In this document: positions 42,667 through 51,381 of the stretch, piece after piece
How the letters are laid out: every line of letters begins with the position of its first letter
Numbering within the stretch: position 1 is the first letter of the stretch
Translations under genes and position numbers: made by a program
Source: Vicinamibacterales bacterium
GTDB lineage: Bacteria > Acidobacteriota > Vicinamibacteria > Vicinamibacterales > UBA2999
Assembly: GCA_041659285.1 (NCBI GenBank)
Contig: JBAZYO010000017.1
Location: 1-64,000 of the forward strand
DNA length: 64,000 nucleotides
Direction: 5' to 3'
Notes under the pieces: model-generated
The model's database searches: none
What the model was told of the DNA's origin: nothing
Seen by the model: the letters and a program-made list of their open reading frames with translations, nothing else

Positions 42667-43533
42667 CTACAGGGCTTCGGGGCCGAACGAATCCGGCAAG
42701 AGCTCCAAGAGGGTGGTGCGAACCAGAGACTGGTCTTCGCCAACGAGGAGAATCTTGGCGTCACGGCCGAACTCCCGCAGAATCTGCAGGCATTCGCCGT
42801 CGATGGGGTTGTGACCGTTCACAGCATTGACGGTGACAACCAGGGTCGGGTCGTTGATGAAACCGGCCAGGCGAGCAGCGGTCATGGCCGCGCTTTCGCA
42901 ACCGACCGAGGCACCATACGAAGCGTTGTCGATCACCGCTCCCTTGAATGCGCGTCGTTTGCCGCCAGCATTAAAGCCGACGAGAACAGCGCCACGCGCA
43001 TTTCTGGAATAAGGAACGTGCGACTTGCAACGCTCGCCCAGGGCAGCTTTGACGAGTTTACGCTCGTTGGCGGTCTGGTATGTGCAGTGAATGGTCGGGC
43101 CGCTGGCTGCGGGGAGCAGCTCATCAATGGCGCCCCGACGCACATTGCCGTCGTGGTCGACGATATTGAGCAGAATACCGCCGCGGCCGAACTGCGTCAG
43201 CACCTGACGACAGACACCGCAAGGTGAGCCTCCAGGGTACTTTCGGCAGAAGACGGCGACAGTCTTGAGGTGCTTGTAGCCTTCCATCACCGCCGTGGTG
43301 ACAGCGTTTCGCTCAGCGCAAATGGTGGCAGGGAAGAAGTCGTTCTCGACATTGCAGCCGTGGAACATGCGCACCATGCCCTCTTCGTTGGCGGCCAGCA
43401 CAGCGCTGCCGACAGGGAAGTTGGACTGGAAGCAGTGGGCGCGGTCGGGGGCATTCATGGCCACTTTGACCAGGGTACGTTCGACAGCAGTGAGATCGTC
43501 GTGCTTGGTAAACAATCCGAGGATGTCGTTCAT
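42667..43533 (-). CDS. cdd: Two-domain cytidine deaminase
   Basis: 288 residues from the ATG after GGAGA. The first domain has the zinc site CAERNA and PCGVCRQ of cytidine deaminases, which convert cytidine or deoxycytidine to uridine. The second domain is a related but degenerate copy (GCESAA, no PCxxC), the arrangement of E. coli Cdd. Base composition is clearly more GC-rich than the neighbours, a sign of separate origin. It sits among small membrane and coiled-coil genes, not in a nucleotide-salvage operon, so a mobile-element role is possible. Confidence 0.9.
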   Translation of the reverse strand: MNDILGLFTKHDDLTAVERTLVKVAMNAPDRAHCFQSNFPVGSAVLAANEEGMVRMFHGCNVENDFFPATICAERNAVTTAVMEGYKHLKTVAVFCRKYPGGSPCGVCRQVLTQFGRGGILLNIVDHDGNVRRGAIDELLPAASGPTIHCTYQTANERKLVKAALGERCKSHVPYSRNARGAVLVGFNAGGKRRAFKGAVIDNASYGASVGCESAAMTAARLAGFINDPTLVVTVNAVNGHNPIDGECLQILREFGRDAKILLVGEDQSLVRTTLLELLPDSFGPEAL

Positions 43534-43542
43534 TTTAAGTCT

Positions 43543-43585
43543 CCATTGTGTTTTACAATGCACACGAGGGAATCTGGTGCGCATG
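43543..43585 (-). repeat. Hairpin repeat, copy 1
   Basis: Shares CACACGAGGGAATCTGGTG with 44021-44039 and has the same stem-loop layout, with one mismatch. Lies between the small peptide gene and the deaminase on the minus strand, so it is a terminator- or leader-like element. Confidence 0.5.
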
Positions 43586-43601
43586 AATTTTGGGTAGCAT
43601 T

Positions 43602-43658
43602 GTTAGCAGCCGCTGATGCAATCGACCATGATTACGTCGGGGGCACCAGAAATTGTCA
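43602..43658 (-). repeat. Shared leader module, copy 1
   Basis: About 55 bp including TGATGCAATCGAC and GGGCACCAGAAA, nearly repeated at 45290-45343. Both copies lie upstream of a minus-strand gene (deaminase and the 377-residue gene), suggesting a reused promoter or leader. Confidence 0.55.
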
Positions 43659-43793
43659 CTTGTTAAACGCAACCGTATATTTCGGTGCGCAAGAGGGGCT
43701 GTTTTGTGGGTTTCCGAGTGCAAGGGACAACACAAGCAGTACGTACATTGCACAGAGCACACTGCCTATAAGGCGAACGGCTTGGTCAGTCAT
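43656..43793 (-). CDS. 45-residue membrane peptide
   Basis: Starts at ATG (MTDQAVRLIG), has one hydrophobic helix (SVLCAMYVLLVLSLALG) and ends SCAPKYTVAFNK. The tail is shared with a possible 31-residue peptide at 42.1-42.2 kb. The conserved reading frame supports translation despite the small size. Confidence 0.45.
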   Translation of the reverse strand: MTDQAVRLIGSVLCAMYVLLVLSLALGNPQNSPSCAPKYTVAFNK

Positions 43794-43818
43794 GGGAGAT
43801 TCCGTTTTCCTGCATGAG

Positions 43819-43971
43819 TTACACACCCAAAGTAAATACCAGCGCCAGGCTCACAAGTGTGAGCATCATCCACGCAAAAGAAGTCATTCCATTTTGACGT
43901 TTCGTCATGTTTACTGTTGAGAACAGCCCGAGAGCGGTGAAGAAGAGCATGAAGACAATCTTGAGGTCCAT
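43819..43971 (-). CDS. 50-residue membrane peptide
   Basis: Two hydrophobic segments (VFMLFFTALGLFSTV and MMLTLVSLALVFTLGV) joined by NMTKRQNGMTSFA. The ATG follows AACGGAAAATCA; a longer upstream frame is less likely. Small two-helix proteins of this type occur in phages and plasmids, but no family is recognised. Confidence 0.5.
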   Translation of the reverse strand: MDLKIVFMLFFTALGLFSTVNMTKRQNGMTSFAWMMLTLVSLALVFTLGV

Positions 43972-44016
43972 TGATTTTCCGTTTTCGTTTGAGGGATTCT
44001 GGCCACTGTGTTTAAG

Positions 44017-44045
44017 AAAGCACACGAGGGAATCTGGTGTGCTTT
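44017..44045 (-). terminator. Hairpin terminator after the 377-residue gene
   Basis: AAAGCACAC, 11-base loop, GTGTGCTTT about 28 bases past the stop, with a following TTCTT on the minus strand. Its sequence is repeated at 43543-43585. Confidence 0.6.
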
Positions 44046-44072
44046 TCACGGTTAGGTATTTTCTTTGACTGT

Positions 44073-45206
44073 TCAACCTCTCTGGTTGAACAACCAGCAG
44101 TTGTTACGCAGACTGGTTTCCTCGTGGCTGTATGTGTCGAGCAGACCAACATATGAAATGTCGTCTTCGTAGCTGCAATGCAGCGAAATCTGCCTCTGAA
44201 TTCCGCATAGTGCCGTGTGTATCAGCTGGGCACGCACAACGTTGTTGATCACTGCCATGTCCAGAGTGTCAGCCTTCAACCCATGAAAAGGCATGAGCAC
44301 CTTCAGCAAAGCTGACTTAATCTGCTCGATGGGCAAGTCGCGCAGAGCAATCTTGTAGCTGCTGAGACGAGCCCTTTGTCTCGTCTGTTCCTGACGCAAA
44401 AACCATACTTTCCTCTGGTCCTGACTTGCCGCCTTGATGCGCTTCTGATAAGTCGATTCCTTCTGCTGGCTCTCGCAGATCTCGAACTCGGCGAAGAGGG
44501 CGAGAGAAGATTCGAGGAAATCCTCGATGAAGGAAATCGTGTCCTCAAGCCGATTGTAGTCGCTGCTACGGTGTTCGGACTCCACATTTGCCCACGACAT
44601 TGCTTTCCAGTCGACGAAAGGAACGGCACCACTGGTTCCTTCCAGAGCTGAGCGGAGGGCATTGAGACCGGCCAGGTAGCTGACATCGGTAAGCCGTTCG
44701 CTACCCCGCGGGTCGGCTTGCACCGTAGCTTCGTCCGGCATCAATTCGATGTCGCTGTAGCGCGAAATGCGATACTGTAGCTGCCCGGCCAGAATGAGAT
44801 TGTTCATCGCCCGACGCCTTTTGTGCTCGTCGTCACCAGCCTTGACTAGCTCGGCGCGCACCATGACCGCAGCATTCACGAGCTCTTTCATGACAGGAAA
44901 CATTGCGGTCATGCGCTGCAATGCAATCCTGTTGCTGGCAAATGCAAGTTGTACTGCTTCAAGCTCGACGTCGAATTGGCGATCGTGAATTTGGGTACGA
45001 CGCGTAGACCAGTGCTGCTCATCGGCGAGCTTCGCTTTGTTAGAGATATAGCGTTCGTGGCTGAGGCGGAGTTTGTTCTCGATGCTGTTGGCCTTTTCGA
45101 AAACGGCCTGGAGAAAGCTGACAGACTGCTCCGGTTCGAGACCCCAGGCTGAAGCTTTGGAAGTAGCAATGATGGAAGCAATTTCGGTGTTTCTGATGTA
45201 CTTCAT
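44073..45206 (-). CDS. Helical hypothetical protein
   Basis: 377 residues. The second ATG was chosen because AAGGAG lies 6 bases before it (the first abuts the site). Nearly all helical, with charged coiled stretches (RLSHERYISNKAKLADEQHW, then KRIKAASQDQRKVWFLRQEQ). No membrane span or known motif. It is preceded by a leader module also found before the deaminase. Family not recognised. Confidence 0.65.
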   Translation of the reverse strand: MKYIRNTEIASIIATSKASAWGLEPEQSVSFLQAVFEKANSIENKLRLSHERYISNKAKLADEQHWSTRRTQIHDRQFDVELEAVQLAFASNRIALQRMTAMFPVMKELVNAAVMVRAELVKAGDDEHKRRRAMNNLILAGQLQYRISRYSDIELMPDEATVQADPRGSERLTDVSYLAGLNALRSALEGTSGAVPFVDWKAMSWANVESEHRSSDYNRLEDTISFIEDFLESSLALFAEFEICESQQKESTYQKRIKAASQDQRKVWFLRQEQTRQRARLSSYKIALRDLPIEQIKSALLKVLMPFHGLKADTLDMAVINNVVRAQLIHTALCGIQRQISLHCSYEDDISYVGLLDTYSHEETSLRNNCWLFNQRG

Positions 45207-45289
45207 TTTCATCTCCTTTTTACGCTCAGGTTTGAGTGCGCACCTTTGACTGGGGTGATGAATAGTAGTCTTGGTTCTATTTGCTTTTG

Positions 45290-45343
45290 GTTAGCCACTG
45301 ATGCAATCGACTATGATTATTTCGTGGGCACCAGAAATAGTCA
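45290..45343 (-). repeat. Shared leader module, copy 2
   Basis: Counterpart of 43602-43658, about 85% identical by eye, upstream of the 377-residue gene. Confidence 0.55.
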
Positions 45344-45428
45344 TAGTCTCACATGTCAAGCTCTACTCATCGTTTGATTAACCAAGTCGAAAAGCGGAGT
45401 CTAGAGAGACTCATACTCGCGTTAAAGC

Positions 45429-45644
45429 TCAAGCGATAGCTCTGAGATTTCCAACGGATGCTGCTCCTGTTTCTGCTTCGAACTTGACGAAGCCACGTTT
45501 TAGAAGCTCCGACTCGCAGTCCTCCGGAAACAGATAGCTCGAGAAGAGCCCTTCTCCAACTTCATCGTCGCCTTCCAACAGAAAACGTTCAACAAAGAGT
45601 CCCAGTGACCCTTCAAAGTTAGCTTTCGTTCACCCAAAGTCACG
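45429..45644 (-). pseudogene. Possible frameshifted small gene
   Basis: A coding-like frame (EGSLGLFVERFLLEGDDEVG, then LFPEDCESELLKRGFVKF) of about 65 codons has no start. A frame with a GTG start (VTLGERKLT) joins it if one base is changed near 45.62 kb. This looks like a short gene with a recent frameshift or a sequencing slip. Not certain. Confidence 0.3.
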
Positions 45645-45749
45645 ACTGGGATACAAATTGTAGTGGCATGTGTACTCTTGCTTCCTGCATTCTTTGGCCG
45701 ACCAGACTTTGAAGTCTAAAAGTCTTTGGGCCGGAAGAGTGTGCGCTTC

Positions 45750-46304
45750 TTATACCAGCCGGGCTTTCTGCTCCTCTCTGAGAAACGCGAGCGTTCGGGA
45801 TGCGAGGTAGAACGCTCGCGCAGCAGCATATACGCTCTGTTGCTGATGTTCAGCAATAGGAGAAACACGAAGGAAAGTAGTTTCAGCATAAACCTGCTCT
45901 CTTTGGGCTCGTTCGAGTTCTTCTACTGCCGACGAGATGATGAATCGTTCCGATTCCTTCTTATTCCTGACCTCATTGTCGTTGAGCTCCTTTTCGAGGG
46001 ACTGCACTTGCTCTTCCTGAGCGATCCGCTTTGCGAGGTCCTTCATCACCTCCAAGGCCAAACCTTCGCGACGCAGTTCGGCAAGCAAGTTCTCTTTTCG
46101 CGCAGTGAAACGATCCAAACTCCGGCGGTAATCTGATTTTCGGCACAGATTGATGTTGGCATTGTCGAGATCGTCTGCCCAATCAAAGTGTAGTTCGCGG
46201 AGCTGCCTGAGTACGGACAGCGCCTCTCTATAGGCTTTAGCCGTTGCAACAACTACGTTATATGCTGCATCTACTTTCGTCAGGGCTGGGTCAATCTTGT
46301 TCAT
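45750..46304 (-). CDS. Coiled-coil protein, paralogue 1
   Basis: 184 residues, almost entirely helical. Aligns with the next gene upstream: ALTKVDAAYNVVVATAKAYR / TTFDTAYNAVVSASDAYK, ALSVLRQLRELHFD / ALSILRQLQDLYFD, and similar C-termini (AYLASRTLAFLREE / HEALEALAHFREE). AAAGGAAGC precedes the ATG. Function unknown; tandem duplication is clear. Confidence 0.65.
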   Translation of the reverse strand: MNKIDPALTKVDAAYNVVVATAKAYREALSVLRQLRELHFDWADDLDNANINLCRKSDYRRSLDRFTARKENLLAELRREGLALEVMKDLAKRIAQEEQVQSLEKELNDNEVRNKKESERFIISSAVEELERAQREQVYAETTFLRVSPIAEHQQQSVYAAARAFYLASRTLAFLREEQKARLV

Positions 46305-46592
46305 GGTTTTAGCTTCCTTTCAGCCGTATCTGGCTTTTAAATTTGAATGGTTTTTACTTGCCGGAGTTGTCCGGGTATGTAGAGATTTGACTGTACTAGG
46401 TGGCGAGGGATGGATAAAGAGCCAACCAAAACCACATCCGACGCGTCCTGACGCGCAAAGCAGATAATCTTCGAGGTGGCACCAATATCGATACCGATAA
46501 TGGTGCCACGCCTACAGGTACTGCTGGATTTGAGCTAATACAGTAATGGCCTAGGCAACAAGTCCGGCCATATTGAGTAGTTACCTATCGCT

Positions 46593-47141
46593 TCAGTCTT
46601 CCGAAGGCTCTTCTCTGAAATGAGCCAAAGCCTCCAGAGCTTCATGGAAGGCCTCTTCGGCTGCAGCAACACCGGCTATCTGAAGTTCGACAATGGGGGC
46701 AATGCGATTGAAGGCTGCTTCCGCTTGAGCGTGCCTCCGTTTCACGAGTGCCTCTTCATTGATTGCCGGAGAAGTGTTCATAAGGTCGAACCGACTCTTC
46801 GCCAAATTTTCGGTGTTGACAAGTTCTTGCTCTAGTGCTTTAACTTCTTCCTTGAGATTGAGCATCTCTGCCAGGGTTTTCCTCTCCCGCACTTCGTAAC
46901 GTTCGTGCGTAATAAGGTAAATTGAATGCTCTAAAAGAGCCGTATTACGGTAGACTTTTCGGCGCTCTATTGAGTTTTCCAGTGTTGCGATTCTCGTTTC
47001 ATCGAGTTTCTTACTGCAGTCGAAGTAGAGATCCTGCAGCTGTCTGAGTATCGACAATGCGTCCTTGTAGGCATCGGACGCCGATACAACCGCGTTGTAG
47101 GCGGTATCAAAGGTTGTACGATCGGGGGCGATTTCTTTCAT
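46593..47141 (-). CDS. Coiled-coil protein, paralogue 2
   Basis: 182 residues when started at the ATG that aligns with the start of paralogue 1 (MKEIAPDR against MNKIDPAL); an ATG five codons upstream is possible. Helical throughout. A 288-bp gap separates it from paralogue 1, so each copy seems to have its own leader. Confidence 0.65.
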   Translation of the reverse strand: MKEIAPDRTTFDTAYNAVVSASDAYKDALSILRQLQDLYFDCSKKLDETRIATLENSIERRKVYRNTALLEHSIYLITHERYEVRERKTLAEMLNLKEEVKALEQELVNTENLAKSRFDLMNTSPAINEEALVKRRHAQAEAAFNRIAPIVELQIAGVAAAEEAFHEALEALAHFREEPSED

Positions 47142-47311
47142 GGCTAGTACTTTCATTTGGCCGTTGTTGGCTGTTGTTGAGAGGGAGTCTGATTAAACTT
47201 TCAACTATAGATGTCGTTCATTTATTCGATCTGTTTAGTGCAGTTGCTAGTGCTGGTAAAGAGAGGCTCTTTCTTTACAGTTTGGTTGCGCACATCCTTG
47301 TCGTGCTCGAC

Positions 47312-47941
47312 CTAGTTGGAGAGAGCAGGATTGAAGCGAAAAAGCTGTTCACGTGCCTGCGTTTTGTGCTGTTCCGCAAGCGACACCCGTGAGATTTGCT
47401 GCAAAACCTTAAGTTCGACGGCAGCGGAGATTTCTTGCAAGAACCTTCTTACATTTGGTGTGGGATCACTTTTATCTCGCTCAAGGTCATTGAACAAACG
47501 CTTTTTTAGGCCAGCAAAGATCACATCATCAATGATCGGGGCAGCCGTCTCAAGCCTCATCTCATTTTCGAGCCGCAGCAATTCGTTCTCAGCACTTTGG
47601 AGTAGTTTGCTGTCATTGAGAGATTGTGCATCGATTTTCTGAGCCTGGCATAGAAAGAGTCGCTCCTTGTTGTCGCCTTCCACTCGACATTGCTCATCGT
47701 GCAAATGATTAAGGAAGCCTCGGTGAGAACGGCAGATTTCCTTTGTTGATGGAAGGCTGGCGTCAGCCATCCACTTGGCATAAAGCTGCTGCTGCTGTCT
47801 AATTGTCTCCAGGACTCTATGCGCATAGTCCCAATTGGAGGATGTTGCGTGGTAAACGTAAGCGGCGTACCTTACATGAACGTTAGTTTCGGATGCGAGC
47901 ATAGAGTCGATTTGCTCACGAGAAATGGTAGCGATTGTCAT
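47312..47941 (-). CDS. Coiled-coil protein, distant paralogue 3
   Basis: 209 residues from the ATG after AAAGG. The helical layout and an early RVLETIRQQQQLYAKW segment recall the LRQLRELHFDWA motif of the two neighbours, so it is probably a diverged third copy. No known domain. Also separately spaced from its neighbours. Confidence 0.6.
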   Translation of the reverse strand: MTIATISREQIDSMLASETNVHVRYAAYVYHATSSNWDYAHRVLETIRQQQQLYAKWMADASLPSTKEICRSHRGFLNHLHDEQCRVEGDNKERLFLCQAQKIDAQSLNDSKLLQSAENELLRLENEMRLETAAPIIDDVIFAGLKKRLFNDLERDKSDPTPNVRRFLQEISAAVELKVLQQISRVSLAEQHKTQAREQLFRFNPALSN

Positions 47942-48031
47942 GGGAATGCCTTTCTGTTGGATTTGCCTACACAAGTTAAGCAAAGCGATCGTAAGCTTGC
48001 AGCGTGCTTTTGCTAGGTGATAGGTAGTAGA

Positions 48032-48268
48032 TCAATCGCGGCAAACAAAAGCATCAGCGAGTTTTTTCAGGCAGTCCTGAATTAGCGAGAAAACGGTGCA
48101 AATGATAGCACTGGAAGCAGCAAATGCCGGGAATCCAATCAACACTCCTAGATTGAAGATGGCTGAGCCAACCTTATTTTGGGGCTGATAGTTGAGCACC
48201 ACAAAAAGTGTCGTACAGAAGAAGCAGATCGCGTAGCCTGCCAGAATGATAATTTTCCCGATATCCAT
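48032..48268 (-). CDS. Small two-helix membrane protein
   Basis: 78 residues from the ATG after GGAGGCTC. Two membrane helices (IIILAGYAICFFCTTLFVVL and GVLIGFPAFAASSAIICTVF). Part of the second (SAIICTVF) resembles the protein at 49.3-49.6 kb (SALICTVF), which suggests a related pair. Function unknown. Confidence 0.6.
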   Translation of the reverse strand: MDIGKIIILAGYAICFFCTTLFVVLNYQPQNKVGSAIFNLGVLIGFPAFAASSAIICTVFSLIQDCLKKLADAFVCRD

Positions 48269-48454
48269 ATGAGCCTCCTGATGTAATGAAACTGCAAGTG
48301 GGGGGAACAGACTAGTCGCATATCGCTTTAAAATCATACGGCCATGGGTCACTGTAGATGCGCTAAGCCTTAACGCACTCTTAACCGGACAAGAACTAGC
48401 GCTAGAGAGAATGACCAGCTTCAGTTCAAACTAAGCGTCGTTCGTTTTGTGGTA

Positions 48455-48922
48455 TCAAACTTTGTTTATCATCCTTCTAAGGGCATCGCCGCTGATGGCA
48501 CCTTCCATTACAATGTGGTTTGCTACCCGCTCTATGTGATCAATGTTGGCTTGCAAGAGCTGCTGTGCTCTTTCCTTGGCACTAGACACAACCGCAAGGA
48601 TGTCTGCCAGGCTCTCGCTGGATTGGATAAGGATGCCGTTCCGAAGTTCAGCGATTTCTTTTGCCAAGAGTAAAGCGCGTTCGAAAGAGCGCTGCAGATG
48701 GGCCGGACGCTCGAATGATACTGCGCCAAGGAGCGCGACCAGCTTGTTTTCAAGGTCAGTGCTAGTCTGGAATCTTGTTGTATCAGACTGGCTGAACTCA
48801 ACAACACCTTGAGCCCAGCGGCACGGTAGCGCCGATGCACTGAGAACGTTTGAGACGCCGAGGACTTCATGAATGACGGCCACAGTGGCTACGTACATGG
48901 CAGTTTCGCGATCGTACTTCAT
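48455..48922 (-). CDS. FtsH-type M41 peptidase-like domain with degenerate zinc site
   Basis: 155 residues from the ATG after GAGGAAAACC. Order of motifs follows the M41 domain of FtsH: a first helix where HEAGH is expected (here H18-E-V-L-G, second His replaced), TDLENKLVALLGAVSFER where FtsH has the LLGGRAAE segment, and a C-terminal stretch AKERAQQLLQANIDHIERVA...GAISGDALRRMI that follows the FtsH tail pattern. The AAA domain is absent. Without the second His it is probably not a protease; it could interfere with or regulate host FtsH. The family link is by eye. Confidence 0.55.
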   Translation of the reverse strand: MKYDRETAMYVATVAVIHEVLGVSNVLSASALPCRWAQGVVEFSQSDTTRFQTSTDLENKLVALLGAVSFERPAHLQRSFERALLLAKEIAELRNGILIQSSESLADILAVVSSAKERAQQLLQANIDHIERVANHIVMEGAISGDALRRMINKV

Positions 48923-49042
48923 TCCGGTTTTCCTCATTTCTTTGGTCCTGGTTCTGAATCTAATATGAACCTTTGCGGACACGGGTGATCTTATTCGGAG
49001 AATTCTTGAGCTGGTCGACACAACCGAAGTTGAGCCCTTTTG

Positions 49043-49215
49043 GGATATCTATGGTCAGTTGGCTTGTTGTTGTGTTTGCAGTCGCCTCTAGTCCGGTGTA
49101 ATGAAGTGTGCTTGCACAGTAGCCCCATTCGTGGTGCTAACTCAACTAGTGTTGCTTAAATCCTGCTGTTTTTGTGCAAGATTGTCTTCGCTAGGGACCG
49201 CCAGTCTTAACGCAG
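49043..49215. repeat. Diverged about 170-bp direct repeat, copy 1
   Basis: Shares TCAGTTG, TCGCCTCTAGT, CCATT.GTGGT.CTAACTCAA and AATCCTG words in the same order with 49636-49805. Each copy lies upstream of a minus-strand frame, so the repeat is probably a duplicated leader/promoter. Confidence 0.55.
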
Positions 49216-49343
49216 GCTAAATGGAAGGTCTAAAAAATCGCAAGCCCCACTCATTAAATGCTTTTGAAACAAAGCATGACAGGTAACGAGTTTGGGGAGT
49301 TAGTGCGCGTGGACGAATGTATGAACAGTAAAAGCGATAGCAA

Positions 49344-49583
49344 CTACGGTGACGACTTGTGGCAGTTGGTGAGCAGTGCACCGACTACTGATAGAGCAAT
49401 CAAAGAGCCGGCGATGACAACGAAGTGTATTCCGGAGAAGCCTGCATCCAGACAGTAACCGTTGCGCGAGCCAGGCATCACACCGCTGAATACTGTGCAG
49501 ATGAGAGCAGAAGGAACGTTGATGCCGAGGCTGCGTAGTATGGTTTGTACTATTATTTGTTGCGAGAGGATAATTGCGATCAA
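49344..49583 (-). CDS. Small membrane protein, possibly decayed
   Basis: About 79 codons from a TTG, with a coding-like extension upstream (GWQIPFLLFSS) that lacks any start codon. Two or three membrane segments (LIAIILSQQIIVQTIL, and FVVIAGSLIALSVVGALL). Resembles the 78-residue protein in SALICTVFS. May be a pseudogene. Confidence 0.35.
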   Translation of the reverse strand: MIAIILSQQIIVQTILRSLGINVPSALICTVFSGVMPGSRNGYCLDAGFSGIHFVVIAGSLIALSVVGALLTNCHKSSP

Positions 49584-49635
49584 TGAAGAAAACAGTAAAA
49601 ACGGAATTTGCCAACCTGAGTTGGGCTTTGCGGTC

Positions 49636-49805
49636 TATATATCGTCAGTTGCTTCTTGTTTTGTAAGCAATCGCCTCTAGTTAGGTTTTGTGAAAAGTGC
49701 TTTCAGAATAGGTCCATTGGTGGTACTAACTCAATTGGATGTTCCTGAATCCTGTTAGCTTTGAAAAAGATTGTATGCGCTAGCTAAGGACGATCTTAAC
49801 GTAGT
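49636..49805. repeat. Diverged about 170-bp direct repeat, copy 2
   Basis: Counterpart of 49043-49215; roughly two-thirds identical by eye. Confidence 0.55.
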
Positions 49806-50548
49806 GCTTACTTCAGTAATAACAGCCTAGACCATTTCACTTGTTTTACTTCGTGTGCTTAATGGAATTTCGCTAGAAGGATCTGGCAAGTATCGGTTAA
49901 TGGTCAAGCGTTCACGGACAACCGCAGTTGCATTTGCTAGACACTATCTTTGTCAACCAATTGGCTTTGTTGTGCCTGGGTGCCTTGCTGTGACGGGTAG
50001 GGATATAGACTTAATAATTTGCTTTCTCGTGGCATAAAGTCAAGACAAACGAGCTGGATGCTACTGTGCATGACAAAAGGACAGATGCGCCACCGCGCGG
50101 CGCTCTTAACGCGATGTTCACATTGAGTCAATTACACGTAGCATTTAACTCTTTGCGAACAATCGCAGAACGGCCTAGATTTGATTGTGGTAGCGGATTG
50201 AATTGACTGAACTTATTCTCAGCGGTTTTTAGTTCTCGATGGTGCCACTGCTTGTGATGCCTTGTGAGCATGCTTAACTTGAATAAGCGATGCGCTCAAG
50301 CTTATATGAAGTCTAGATTGCTACTCTCCCGGCTTGTTTCTAAAGACAACTTAAAGCCCTAGATCATGAACTAGATGGTTCAGTTTGCACTACTAGCTTG
50401 ATGACATTGAGTGAACCGAGATTTAGTGGATCTTATCATTTCAGAGCATGGCCTTTGCGAAAACTATATAAGGCACAAATGTCATTTACAACACCCTAGC
50501 TAGCTCAATATTGTGGATAATAGGTTTGCATTTGCAGGAGAGCAGCCA
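49806..50548. other. Long intergenic region before second two-component operon
   Basis: About 740 bp with no convincing gene. Probably holds the promoter of the response regulator; no TTAAACGTT direct repeat like those of the transposon cargo was seen. Confidence 0.45.
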
Positions 50549-51235
50549 TTGGGAAAAGTTGTCATTATTGATGACGATGTTGAACTGTGCCGAACAGTCG
50601 GTGCTGCCCTAGAGAGCTACGGCTGGACTGTTGAAATGGTTCATTCTGGCAAAGATGGTCTTCAGCTCTTAAGTAGTTTCAACTATGATGCAATTGTACT
50701 TGACTGGTATATGCCCGATTTAGTCGGTACAGAGGTTTGTAAGCAGTACCGAAGCATCGGCGGCAATACGCCTATTCTCTTTCTTACTGGCGCTCAAGAT
50801 ATCAATCATAAGGAACTCGGCTTTGAAGCTGGTGCAGACGATTACCTGACGAAGCCGTTTGATCTACGTGAGTTGAGGGTGCGTCTAATGGCCTTACTTA
50901 GGCGACCGGCCTTCATATCTAATGATCTAATTTACAAGGGTTTTGAACTCAATCCTAAACTTCGAAATCTGAGATTTGAATCACTAGCAGTTCGATTGTC
51001 TTTAACTGAGTTTTCGGTACTTCAACTCCTGTTTAGATTTCCGGACCAACTTTTTTCTTCGAAAGAAGTATTTGAGAGAATTTGGCCTTCAGATACGGAG
51101 GTACAAGATGGTTCAGTGAGAGTACACATGCACTCGCTTAGAAGGAAGATGGAGCTTGCTGGTATGCCGGAAATAGTCAGAACTGTTCGTGGTTCCGGCT
51201 ATCTATTACATTACGATCAACCTCCGCAACATTGA
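50549..51235 (+). CDS. OmpR/PhoB-family response regulator (plasmid copy)
   Basis: 228 residues from a TTG with AGGAG 8 bases upstream; this start aligns with the transposon-borne paralogue. A GTG 36 bases upstream is the alternative. Receiver: IIDDD, phosphoacceptor in LDWYMPD, FLTGAQ, TKPFD. Winged-helix output domain ending TVRGSGYLL. Close relative of the regulator at 23.0 kb (shared EVQD.....H.H.LRRK..LAG). The kinase gene follows after about 145 bp. Confidence 0.92.
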   Translation: MGKVVIIDDDVELCRTVGAALESYGWTVEMVHSGKDGLQLLSSFNYDAIVLDWYMPDLVGTEVCKQYRSIGGNTPILFLTGAQDINHKELGFEAGADDYLTKPFDLRELRVRLMALLRRPAFISNDLIYKGFELNPKLRNLRFESLAVRLSLTEFSVLQLLFRFPDQLFSSKEVFERIWPSDTEVQDGSVRVHMHSLRRKMELAGMPEIVRTVRGSGYLLHYDQPPQH

Positions 51236-51381
51236 CTCTCGGGACACAAAATTTCTTGAGAACACAGATAGCAAAACCAGCATCAAAACCTTACAGACCA
51301 GCCTGTAAAGCAATCAAATTAGGTTCTAGATTGACTTTGCTGTGGATTAGAATACTAATTTAAAAATAGGCTTCACAGCAA

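Noticed and set aside
43270..43920. 216-codon plus-strand frame opposite the deaminase
   Set aside because: Shadow of the GC-rich deaminase gene; the minus strand carries clear catalytic motifs.
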